DNA of 8,863 nt from an uncultured Eubacteriales bacterium (lineage in GTDB: Bacteria > Bacillota > Clostridia > Oscillospirales > Oscillospiraceae): assembly GCA_900556935.1 (NCBI GenBank), contig USQL01000087.1, positions 1 through 8,863 on the forward strand, in the 5' to 3' direction. This document shows positions 1-5,516 of the stretch, piece after piece (position 1 is the first letter of the stretch; each line of letters begins with the position of its first letter). The notes beneath the pieces were generated by a model that made no database searches, was not told where the DNA came from, and was given only the letters and a program-made list of their open reading frames with translations. The position numbers and the translations under genes are program-made.

Positions 1-2
1 CC

Positions 3-281
3 TACAAGAAGGAGTGCGTCGAGCAGGGCAAGAAGTACTTCTCCGTGGCCTCCGGTGGCGGCACGGGCCGGACTCTGCATCCCGACAACATGGCTGCCGG
101 TCCCGCTTCCTACGGCATGACCGATACCATGGGCCGTATGCATAGTGATGCCCAGTTCGCCGGCTCCTCCTCCGTGCCCGCCCACGTAGAGATGATGGGC
201 TTCTTAGGGATGGGCAACAACCCCATGGTCGGCGCCACCGTCTCCGTGGCCGTTGCCGTGGAAGAAGCACTGAAGAAGTAA
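3..281 (+). CDS. C-terminal end of a thiolase-fold protein (DUF5940/GrdC-related, tentative)
   Basis: Only the last 92 residues are in the window; the frame is open from base 3 to the TAA at 279-281, so the gene begins outside. The visible part contains a Gly-rich GGGTGRTLHPDN stretch, then MGRMHSDAQFAGSSSVPAHVE, and MGFLGMGNNPMVGATVSVAVAVEEAL at the end. The GNNPMVGATV segment resembles the GNTSxAS-type element near the C-terminus of FabH/SpoVAD-like thiolase-fold enzymes. I recall similar tails in DUF5940 proteins related to component C of glycine/sarcosine/betaine reductase, but I cannot confirm that assignment from this fragment; the classical GrdC tail as I remember it is different. A true coding end is certain because of composition, the conserved look of the motif and the terminator that follows at 302. 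The GTG at 45 is an internal codon, not a start. Confidence 0.75.
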   Translation, partial: YKKECVEQGKKYFSVASGGGTGRTLHPDNMAAGPASYGMTDTMGRMHSDAQFAGSSSVPAHVEMMGFLGMGNNPMVGATVSVAVAVEEALKK

Positions 282-301
282 ATTTCCTTTTTCATACCCC
301 C

Positions 302-333
302 AAGCTCCCGACCACCCGGCCGGGAGCTTTTTT
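302..333 (+). terminator. Rho-independent terminator of the thiolase-fold gene
   Basis: A perfect 9-bp stem, AAGCTCCCG (302-310) with CGGGAGCTT (321-329), encloses a 10-base GC-rich loop and runs into six T residues (328-333). It lies 20 bases past the TAA at 279-281 on the same strand. Confidence 0.9.
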
Positions 334-334
334 A

Positions 335-512
335 ACAAAAAACCTTCCCCTCCGGGGGTATACGAATTCGCCCGGGCCTTCTCGTTCCGCTACTTTGTAT
401 CGCCCCTCATCAGTCAGGGCTGCGCCCTGCCAGCTTCCCCAAGGGGAAGCTTTTGGAGGTACGTATACCCCCAAGGGGAAACCAAAAAAACCTTCCCCGG
501 AGGGGAAGGTTT
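335..512. repeat. MITE-like intergenic inverted-repeat element
   Basis: No gene is seen here. The left part (343-364, ending in GGGGGTATACG) is matched by an imperfect reverse complement at 462-483 (CGTATACCCCCAAGGGGAAACC). A 14-bp direct repeat, AAAAAACCTTCCCC, lies at 337-350 and again at 485-498. The interior has two further palindromes: CAGGGC/GCCCTG at 416-430 and a 20-base perfect palindrome, AGCTTCCCCAAGGGGAAGCT, at 432-451. CCCCTCATCAGTCAGGGC (403-420) resembles intergenic repeats I recall from Ruminococcaceae genomes. It carries no coding potential and was probably mobilised in trans, if at all. Confidence 0.6.
484..512 (-). terminator. Rho-independent terminator of trhA, formed by the repeat's right end
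   Basis: Read on the minus strand, AAACCTTCCCC and GGGGAAGGTTT pair perfectly over 11 bp (488-498 with 502-512) around a 3-base loop, and a run of seven T residues follows (490-484, the first three inside the stem). It begins 11 bases past the TAA of the minus-strand gene at 524-526. Confidence 0.85.
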
Positions 513-523
513 GGGGGGGGCGC

Positions 524-1195
524 TTATACCGCATACATCAGCACGCACAAAAAATGCAGCAGGCTTCCCAGGTCTACGAAAATATGAAATACAGAGTGCA
601 TCCATTTTTTCTTGCTGCCGATTCCGTAGAGCACGGCACCGACGGTGTAGGCGATGCCGCCGGAGAGCAGCAGCCAGAAGCCCGCGGGGGTCAGCACCTT
701 CAAAACCACCTTGGCAAAGGGGATAATGGCCCAGCCCATGCCGATGTAGCAGATCATGGAGAATACCCGGTAGGCCTTCAGGTCGATGGCGGTCAGCACT
801 GTGGCGATGGCGGCCATGGCCCACTCAAAGCCAAACAGCCCCCAGCCGAGCCTGGGGTACTGGGGCCGGATGGCGGACAGGGCAATCACCGTATAGGTGC
901 CGCAAATCAGAAAATAGATGGTGCAGTGGTCAATGACCTGCATCACCTTTTTCCCCAAGCCCGGGCGTAGACTGTGGTACACGCTGGAGACGGTGTAGAG
1001 GGCCACCATACAGAAGCCGTAAATGGCAGAGCACACAATGCCATAGATATTCCTGTGGAGGGCGGCAAAAGTGACGCACAGGCTCAGGGCGGATACGCCC
1101 ATGGCCCCGCCCACAATGTGGGTGACGGTATTCATGATTTCTTCACCGACGGAATAGTTGGGAAGTATGCGGTCGGCAAGTCTGGTTCTTTTCAT
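524..1195 (-). CDS. trhA: Hemolysin III family (TrhA/YqfA-like, PAQR) membrane protein
   Basis: The 223-residue product is an integral membrane protein of the HlyIII/PAQR superfamily, with seven hydrophobic segments spread over residues about 25-220. Family hallmarks are visible: E18-E19 followed by NTVTH (22-26), SSVYHS (70-75, His74), IDHCTIYFLICGTYT (88-102, Asp89/His90), and HSVFHIFVDLGSLLH (200-214) with His200 and His204. These His and Asp residues match the zinc-binding set of PAQR proteins. The family is linked to membrane-lipid and fluidity homeostasis in bacteria; the haemolysin name is historical. I chose the ATG at 1195 because the longer frame from 1294 starts upstream of a good promoter (1253-1261), its extra N-terminus is unlike the family, and AAGGG lies 11 bases before 1195. 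It is monocistronic, with its own promoter and terminator. Confidence 0.92.
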   Translation of the reverse strand: MKRTRLADRILPNYSVGEEIMNTVTHIVGGAMGVSALSLCVTFAALHRNIYGIVCSAIYGFCMVALYTVSSVYHSLRPGLGKKVMQVIDHCTIYFLICGTYTVIALSAIRPQYPRLGWGLFGFEWAMAAIATVLTAIDLKAYRVFSMICYIGMGWAIIPFAKVVLKVLTPAGFWLLLSGGIAYTVGAVLYGIGSKKKWMHSVFHIFVDLGSLLHFLCVLMYAV

Positions 1196-1215
1196 AGCGC
1201 TGTATACCCTTCGGA

Positions 1216-1230
1216 AACACCGGGGGTGTT
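1216..1230 (-). other. Small hairpin in the trhA leader
   Basis: AACACC (1216-1221) and GGTGTT (1225-1230) form a 6-bp stem with a GGG loop. It falls between the predicted transcription start (about 1246) and the ribosome binding site, so it would be in the 5' leader. No known regulatory class is recognised. Confidence 0.35.
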
Positions 1231-1252
1231 CCTTCCTTTCCTCGTTTCCAAT

Positions 1253-1261
1253 AGTATAGCA
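1253..1261 (-). promoter_or_regulatory. Extended -10 promoter of trhA
   Basis: The minus strand reads TGC-TATACT, an extended -10 (TGnTATAAT type) with one mismatch to TATAAT. No good -35 is seen at the usual distance, which an extended -10 can tolerate. The start site would be near 1246, about 50 bases before the ATG at 1195. Confidence 0.65.
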
Positions 1262-1302
1262 TGGCTCCGAGAAAAAAGTACCTACAGCGCCCAACTCAAC
1301 TA

Positions 1303-1340
1303 TCTACTTCCGGGAGAGAGGCCGCTCTCCCGGAAGTAGA
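1303..1340. repeat. Perfect 16-bp inverted repeat with 6-base loop
   Basis: TCTACTTCCGGGAGAG (1303-1318) is an exact reverse complement of 1325-1340, around the loop AGGCCG. Neither side has a T run, so it is not a standard terminator. It stands in the gene-free interval 1196-1601 directly before the remnant at 1340-1462, and its right arm supplies the in-frame TAG that closes that frame upstream. Confidence 0.8.
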
Positions 1341-1462
1341 GCGGTGGAAACGGCTGCCTGACGGAGGACGGCACCTTCCGGCTCATCCGCCGGGCGGAGA
1401 CCCCCATGGACGATTTCGCAACCCTGGACTGTACGGAGTTCCGGTTCCACAACGGATTGTAA
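1340..1462 (+). pseudogene. Possible remnant of a gene's 3' end
   Basis: One + strand frame from 1340 to the TAA at 1460-1462 gives a 40-residue peptide with protein-like composition, including LTEDGTFRLIRRAE and ending TLDCTEFRFHNGL. It has no start codon with a ribosome binding site, and a TAG at 1337-1339 closes the frame upstream, inside the inverted repeat. GC-rich third positions (GAC, ACC, TTC, CTC, ATC) match the codon style of the neighbouring genes. I take it as the tail of a gene whose front was deleted when the inverted repeat formed or inserted. I do not recognise the family, and a chance open frame cannot be excluded. Confidence 0.3.
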
Positions 1463-1545
1463 AAACTGCACAAAAACAGGCCGAAAATTTTCTGCCTAAC
1501 CTGGCACCTTCGTCAATAATTGTTCATGCTTTTTTTCCCGCGCCG

Positions 1546-1554
1546 TGCTATAAT
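1546..1554 (+). promoter_or_regulatory. Extended -10 promoter of the CBS gene
   Basis: TGC-TATAAT is a perfect extended -10 element. The -35 region is poor (no TTGACA-like hexamer at 16-18 bp). Transcription would start near 1561, leaving a leader of about 40 bases before the ATG at 1602. Confidence 0.75.
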
Positions 1555-1601
1555 CATTCTAACGGTGGGGAGAAACGCCCGCCATGGAAAAGGAGAAGGT
1601 C

Positions 1602-2015
1602 ATGAACAACATCCTGTTTTTTTTGCTGCCGAAGGCCATGTGCGCATTTTTGGATGAAGACAGTACCATCCGCCAGGCGATGGAAAAGATGGAAGCCGCC
1701 GGCTATTCCTCTATCCCCATTCTCAATAAGCGGGGGGAGTATCGGGGCACCTTAACAGAGGGCGATCTGCTGTGGGCGCTGAAATATCTGTGCTTTATGG
1801 ATATGCGCCAGGCGGAAATCCACCGCATTTCGGAAATCTCCCGAAGAAAAGACAATGTCCCCGTCCGGGTCACCACCTCCATGCACGACCTGATTGATAG
1901 GGCCTCCACCCAGAATTTCGTCCCCGTGGTGGACGACAAGGATGCCTTTATTGGCATCGTCACCCGCCGCTCCATCATCCAGTACTGCAAGCAGACCCTC
2001 TTCCCGGAGGACTGA
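1602..2015 (+). CDS. Stand-alone CBS-pair protein, DarB/CbpB-like
   Basis: The 137-residue cytosolic product is just two CBS domains: CBS1 about residues 15-62 (GYSSIPILNKRGEYRGTLTE, then DLLW) and CBS2 about 80-130 (NFVPVVDDKDAFIGIVTRRS, then IIQY). Stand-alone CBS pairs bind adenine nucleotides. Size and layout, especially the closing FxGIxTRR element, resemble Bacillus YkuL/DarB and Listeria CbpB, which bind c-di-AMP and act on the stringent-response enzyme Rel. Nucleotide identity here is an inference. The ATG at 1602 is preferred over 1584 because AGGAG (1591-1595) sits 6 bases before it, and the 1584 ATG has no such site. The gene is alone, with its own promoter at 1546 and a strong terminator at 2024. 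Confidence 0.88.
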   Translation: MNNILFFLLPKAMCAFLDEDSTIRQAMEKMEAAGYSSIPILNKRGEYRGTLTEGDLLWALKYLCFMDMRQAEIHRISEISRRKDNVPVRVTTSMHDLIDRASTQNFVPVVDDKDAFIGIVTRRSIIQYCKQTLFPED

Positions 2016-2023
2016 GAAACAGC

Positions 2024-2061
2024 GCACCCCCTGTGGAAATGCTCCACAGGGGGTGCTTTTT
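2024..2061. terminator. Terminator between convergent genes
   Basis: A perfect 14-bp stem (2024-2037 with 2043-2056; arms begin GCACCCCCTG) with a 5-base loop is followed by five T residues (2057-2061) on the + strand. It lies 8 bases past the CBS gene stop and right after the lipoprotein stop (2064) on the other strand. The minus side has only a weak T-rich tail, so it is strongest for the + strand but probably serves both. Confidence 0.9.
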
Positions 2062-2063
2062 GC

Positions 2064-3842
2064 TTAGGAAGACAGGTATTGCTCCCAGAGGTAGGGGCCG
2101 GAATCCGTGGGAAGGCCAAAGGCCTGGCGGATGCCGGTGCAGACCCGCAGGAGCTTCTGCTGCATGATGGGGGAGGCGAACAGGCTTTCGTTTCCCGGGT
2201 TGCAGGCGCATTCAAAAATCCGGGCCCGGTCCTCGGCAGGGTAGGTCATGGCGTAGCCGTCGATAAAGGCCCGGCTGTCCCCCTCCAACAGGGCGGCGTA
2301 GGCGCTGGTGTCCACGGCATAGTCCATGGCGTAGGCGAAATCCTGGGGGTTTAAATCGTTCCAGTTGTCGTAGGCGCTGCACCGGGTGAGCACCTGGGAG
2401 TCAATCAGGTGGCTGAATTCGTGGTACAGGGTGTAGCGCAGACTCTCCGGGGAGCTGGGGGCCAGGGCAATGTAGCAGTGGTTGTCGGTGCTGAATTGCA
2501 GACCCTCCGCTGTGTCCAGACTGCCGGATTCCGCCGTGCCCTGAATGGCGCTGACAAGACAGACGGTCAGGTCGTCCCAGCCCCGGTAGAGCTTTTCCAG
2601 AAAGCCCTCGGGAAAGGCGGACAGGGCGGTGTCCAGATTGCTAAGGGCCCACTGGGTTTCGTCTACCCGGTAGGCGGCGGTAAAGTCGTAGTCCCAGGGG
2701 GCCGCCTGGGCGGCCTCGTCAAACAGCAGGATGGAGATGCCGTATTTGGTGGCCAAGGCATCGGCATCCGCCCGGCACTGGCGCATCCCGGCCCGGTCCG
2801 GGGACTGCCGGGTGTAGTAGGGGGTCAGGCAGGAGGTCTGGCTCTCCGGGGGAAAGGCACTGTAATTCCACCGCAGCACCCACCAGAGGCCGGAAGATGC
2901 GTCCCGGGCGGTGAGGTAGAGGGTGCCGTCCTCCGTCAGGCAGCCGTTTCCCAGGGCATCGATGCCGGGAAGCGCCGCCTCGCTGAGCAGCAGCCGGGAG
3001 GAAAAGCTATACAGCCGCACGGTGGTTTCGCCATCGCCCTGGGTAGCGGTGACGACTTTGTCCCCTAAAAAGCACAGAACCGATTCACCCTGGTCCAGGG
3101 TCAGCTGCCCGGCGGTGCCGCCCGGGGAGAGCAGCAGCACCAGGGGGCTGCCGTCCTCCTCCAGCACCAGCTGGAGCCCCGCGTCGGACTGGGCGGCATC
3201 CTGGGGAGCGTAGTCCGGGTACTGGGTGCTGCCGTCCAGGGCGGATACCAGCATGGCGCTGCCCGTGCCGTCCTCCTGGGTCAGCCGCAGCAGCAGAAGA
3301 CTGTCGCTCAGCACCTTTACCGAGCCGTCGGAAAAGCGCATATTGTCCCGCAGCAGGGAGGAAAGCCCTGTGGAGCAGTCCAGCACCTTCAGGCAGTCCT
3401 GCTCCAGATAGTATAGCCTGAGGCCATCCCCGCTGAGCCCCGGTGTACCGCGGAGGCTGGCCGGAAGGGCAATGGTCTGCAGCTCCTGAAAGCTGCTGTC
3501 CAGAATCACCACGCTGCCGTCCCGGAATACCCAGATGCCGTCCGCGTCCGTCCGCAGCACCACCTGGGCCTGTCCCTGGGCCTGGGGCTGCAGGCCGGTG
3601 CCGGAAAGCCGCTTCAGGCTGCCGCCGCTTTGCAGCAGCAGCTCTGTGCCCATGGAATAGACGCGGGAAAAATCCGTCTCCTGGGTGGGGAACACCTGCA
3701 TGAGCCCCCGGGTCTGCGTCTCCAACATATGGCCCGGCACCAGAAGGGCCTGGGTAGAGGCGGTGGGGGCGGTGGGGTTATCCGCCGGTGCGGAACAGCC
3801 TGCCAGCAGAAAAAGCGCCAGCAGGAGGGCAAACATGCGCAT
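2064..3842 (-). CDS. Lipoprotein with propeller-like region and C-terminal HExxH metallopeptidase domain
   Basis: The 592-residue product begins with a lipoprotein signal peptide (hydrophobic 4-14, lipobox LAGC with Cys16), followed by a Thr/Pro/Ala-rich linker, so it should be anchored outside the membrane. Residues about 50-340 consist of short beta-rich repeats of the DGSVVILDSS/DGTLYLTARD sort, looking like a beta-propeller sensor or binding region. The C-terminal part carries YHEFSHLID with a zincin HExxH motif (His474, Glu475, His478) and downstream ACP-free EDRARIFE (537-544), whose Glu is a candidate third zinc ligand. NDLNPQDFAYAMDY lies between them, as in several clostridial putative zinc peptidases. 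The substrate is unknown. ATG 3842 is chosen over GTG 3848 because AGGAG lies 9 bases before it and only 3 before the GTG. It is the last gene of a tight operon, starting 2 bases after the previous stop. Confidence 0.85.
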   Translation of the reverse strand: MRMFALLLALFLLAGCSAPADNPTAPTASTQALLVPGHMLETQTRGLMQVFPTQETDFSRVYSMGTELLLQSGGSLKRLSGTGLQPQAQGQAQVVLRTDADGIWVFRDGSVVILDSSFQELQTIALPASLRGTPGLSGDGLRLYYLEQDCLKVLDCSTGLSSLLRDNMRFSDGSVKVLSDSLLLLRLTQEDGTGSAMLVSALDGSTQYPDYAPQDAAQSDAGLQLVLEEDGSPLVLLLSPGGTAGQLTLDQGESVLCFLGDKVVTATQGDGETTVRLYSFSSRLLLSEAALPGIDALGNGCLTEDGTLYLTARDASSGLWWVLRWNYSAFPPESQTSCLTPYYTRQSPDRAGMRQCRADADALATKYGISILLFDEAAQAAPWDYDFTAAYRVDETQWALSNLDTALSAFPEGFLEKLYRGWDDLTVCLVSAIQGTAESGSLDTAEGLQFSTDNHCYIALAPSSPESLRYTLYHEFSHLIDSQVLTRCSAYDNWNDLNPQDFAYAMDYAVDTSAYAALLEGDSRAFIDGYAMTYPAEDRARIFECACNPGNESLFASPIMQQKLLRVCTGIRQAFGLPTDSGPYLWEQYLSS

Positions 3843-3844
3843 AG

Positions 3845-4021
3845 TCACTGTCTCCTGGCAAGAGTATAGTCGTCCCCCTGCCGGTAGAACGGGCAGCGCT
3901 GGGACTGGGAGACGAAGATGCGGTAGACCTCGTCCTCGTCCAAATCCATCATACAGTAGTACTCGTCGTACTCCTCATCATAATCATAATACCAGCAGCT
4001 GTCGCATTGTGTCGAATCCAT
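3845..4021 (-). CDS. Small Cys/acidic protein, DUF6472-like
   Basis: This 58-residue gene fits exactly between the phosphodiesterase and the lipoprotein, 2 bases from each. The ATG at 4021 has GGAGG 7 bases upstream, inside the end of the previous gene. The product starts MDSTQCDSCWYYDYDEEYDE and contains CMMDLDEDEVYRIF, then QRCPFYRQGDDYTLARRQ. Cys6, Cys9, Cys23 and Cys43 form a CxxC plus two more cysteines, which could bind a metal. The pattern of CDxC, Tyr/Asp-rich middle, DLDEDE and RCPFYRxGDxY agrees with what I recall of the DUF6472 family of Clostridia; its function is not known. It has no signal peptide or membrane segment and would be cytosolic. Confidence 0.85.
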   Translation of the reverse strand: MDSTQCDSCWYYDYDEEYDEYYCMMDLDEDEVYRIFVSQSQRCPFYRQGDDYTLARRQ

Positions 4022-4023
4022 GG

Positions 4024-4539
4024 TTATTCCTCCAAAATCCGGAAGGAAAAATTCCCGTCCTCGTAGAGAAGACAGCTGTGGCTGCCGTCCTTGGGGATGG
4101 AGACGCTGCCGGGATTTAAGCAGCGGATGCCGTTTTCCTCCCGGTCGAATTTTACGTGGGTGTGGCCGTACAGGAAGACGGAGCCCTGGGGAATGGGGGG
4201 AAGATTTTCCGGATTCTGGTGGTGGCCGTGGGTTAAGTAGAAGGTCCTGCCGTCCACCAGAAGCTGGGCGTAATCTGCCAGGCAGGGGAAGGGCAGCACC
4301 ATCTGGTCCACCTCCGCCTCACAGTTTCCCCGGACGGCGATGATTTTCTCCGCCATGGCGCTGAGCATGGGGATGACCTTTTTTGGGGCATAGTCCCGGG
4401 GCAGGTCATTCCGGGGACCGTGGTAGAGCAGGTCCCCCAGAAGAATGACCTTGTCCGGGCGCTCCTTCTCAATTTCTTCGCAGAGCCTGCCGCACCAGTA
4501 GGCGCTGCCGTGAATATCAGAGGCAATCAGAAGTTTCAT
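4024..4539 (-). CDS. yfcE: YfcE-type metallophosphoesterase (phosphodiesterase)
   Basis: The 171-residue product has the full calcineurin-like phosphoesterase motif set: SDIHG (7-11; Asp8, His10), GDLLYHGPRND (35-45; Asp36), RGNCE (70-74; Asn72), THGHH (103-107) and GHTH (125-128), plus the NPGSVS (142-147) typical of YfcE. The family hydrolyses phosphodiesters such as bis-p-nitrophenyl phosphate with Mn2+; the natural substrate is unclear. Length matches the family. ATG 4539 is the start: AAGGAG lies 6 bases upstream and MKLLIASDIHG is the usual N-terminus. It is the first gene of a three-gene operon with the 58-aa protein and the lipoprotein. No clear promoter is seen; a TTGACA (4597-4592) with a poor TATGCT 15 bp downstream is the only candidate. 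Confidence 0.95.
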   Translation of the reverse strand: MKLLIASDIHGSAYWCGRLCEEIEKERPDKVILLGDLLYHGPRNDLPRDYAPKKVIPMLSAMAEKIIAVRGNCEAEVDQMVLPFPCLADYAQLLVDGRTFYLTHGHHQNPENLPPIPQGSVFLYGHTHVKFDREENGIRCLNPGSVSIPKDGSHSCLLYEDGNFSFRILEE

Positions 4540-4566
4540 AGTGTTCTCCTTATGTAATGAAGTCTT

Positions 4567-4601
4567 AGACAGCATAGATGCTGTCTCGGCTTGTCAAAAA
4601 A
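4567..4601 (-). repeat. Hairpin repeat, copy A (left flank of the accessory cassette)
   Basis: AGACAGCAT (4567-4575) and ATGCTGTCT (4578-4586) form a perfect 9-bp inverted repeat, followed toward the cassette by CGGCTTGTC and an A run. Together with the preceding CTT it matches, in inverted orientation, the hairpin at 6304-6329 (shared CTTAGRCAGCAT, ATGCTGYC and a nearby TGTC). The stretch 4540-4724 holds no gene, only this repeat and the hairpins next to it. Confidence 0.6.
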
Positions 4602-4633
4602 GCTTCGCAGAGTTCGCAGATTTTGCCTGCGAA
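4596..4633 (-). terminator. Candidate terminator of the XRE-nucleotidyltransferase operon
   Basis: On the minus strand TTCGCAG (4633-4627) can pair with either of two CTGCGAA copies (4619-4613 or 4610-4604). The second pairing is followed after 2 bases by six T residues (4601-4596). The stop of the nucleotidyltransferase gene lies about 90 bases upstream. A further 7-bp hairpin (TTGCCCC/GGGGCAA, 4679-4695) without a T run sits between. Confidence 0.45.
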
Positions 4634-4724
4634 TAAAGTGAAATCATTTTCTGTCGGGGCGCACCCCAGGGTGGTCTCTTGCCCCTGCGGGGCAATTCAC
4701 CCTCTGTACCTGACAGGGGATTTG

Positions 4725-5516
4725 TCAAGGCCTTTTTTGCATTTCATTTCCATCCTGACTGTCCCGCAATTTCTTCAAGGCATTCAACTGCTCCAATACA
4801 GATGCTTTTGTCCGTGCTTTCGACTCCAAAATGCCATCCACATTGTCCTCTTTCATAATTCCGGGATATGCCTGCTGAAAATCCAGCAGGATTTCCTTTG
4901 CCTGCATTTCTCCCTGACGGATCGTATCGTAGATTGTCAGATATTTCTGATCTTTCAGAATATCCTGCAAAAAGGAAATTGCGTCCGAAGAAAAGCCATT
5001 CCAGCCGCCGTATAGGCTCTGAACTGCGGTATCAATCTGAAGATACTCGATTGGATTGCCGCTGCGCGCGTGCTCTGTCAGAATGCCAACCACATCAGAA
5101 AGATCATTCTTGTATTTTCTCCCGGAGCGCAGCTTCATTGCAATCAGGTATTCTCCGGTAACGATTCGGACGTTTAGAACCTGGTTGAACGTCCGATAAG
5201 GCTTGGAAAATTCTCCGATTCTGCGGGAATAGGAATCGGTGTGAATAAAATCCGCATTCAACCAGCCGTTTGGCAGGCCAAAACGGTCCCCAACGTGGTT
5301 GATGGCCTCCTTCATAATGGAAACAGAAGGCAGCAGCGCATCAATATCCGTGGTCATTTCCCGGAATCCGTAGCTTTCGATGATGGCAGCCCCGCCGATG
5401 AGAATGATCTCTACCGGCATCTTTCTGCCGCCCAGTCGTTTGTATTCCTTGGAAAGCTCGCTCAAATACATACTCAGGTTCTCTTTTGTGAAAACCTCAT
5501 AGTTCTCAGTTGACAT
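4725..5516 (-). CDS. DUF6036-like nucleotidyltransferase, putative toxin or effector
   Basis: The 263-residue product has a polymerase-beta-type nucleotidyltransferase core: LIGGAAIIESYG (39-50, Gly41-Gly42) and TTDIDALL (55-62, Asp57 and Asp59), which is the hGG-x(n)-DhD pattern. GEYLIAMKLRSGRKYKNDLS (121-140) with Lys128 and Asp138 is the region that follows the core in DUF6036 and AbiEii-like proteins. No clear third catalytic carboxylate is identified. Related enzymes act as toxins by transferring nucleotides to tRNA or protein targets, or as antitoxins in MNT/HEPN systems; no HEPN gene is present here. The ATG overlaps the end of the XRE gene by 11 bases and has only a weak ribosome binding site, so translational coupling is likely. 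A+T content is higher than in the flanking operons, suggesting acquisition by transfer. The charged C-terminus (RTKASVLEQLNALKKLRDSQ) looks helical. Confidence 0.8.
   Translation of the reverse strand: MSTENYEVFTKENLSMYLSELSKEYKRLGGRKMPVEIILIGGAAIIESYGFREMTTDIDALLPSVSIMKEAINHVGDRFGLPNGWLNADFIHTDSYSRRIGEFSKPYRTFNQVLNVRIVTGEYLIAMKLRSGRKYKNDLSDVVGILTEHARSGNPIEYLQIDTAVQSLYGGWNGFSSDAISFLQDILKDQKYLTIYDTIRQGEMQAKEILLDFQQAYPGIMKEDNVDGILESKARTKASVLEQLNALKKLRDSQDGNEMQKRP

Noticed and set aside
340..512. Repeat cluster considered as a CRISPR array
   Set aside because: There are only two direct-repeat copies and no regular spacers; the pattern is of inverted ends with nested palindromes.
395..970. Long + strand open frame across the repeat and the trhA region
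   Set aside because: It is the antisense shadow of the well-supported HlyIII gene; it lacks a ribosome binding site and has low-complexity composition.
1195..1294. Longer N-terminus for the HlyIII protein (ATG at 1294)
   Set aside because: The extended -10 at 1253-1261 would start transcription downstream of it and the extra 33 residues do not look like the family.
1303..1340. Inverted repeat considered as a rho-independent terminator
   Set aside because: Neither strand has a T run after the stem.
2409..3068. 219-codon + strand open frame opposite the lipoprotein gene
   Set aside because: It is Gly/Val-rich, typical of the antisense of GC-rich coding DNA; the minus strand has the lipobox, HExxH and a good start.
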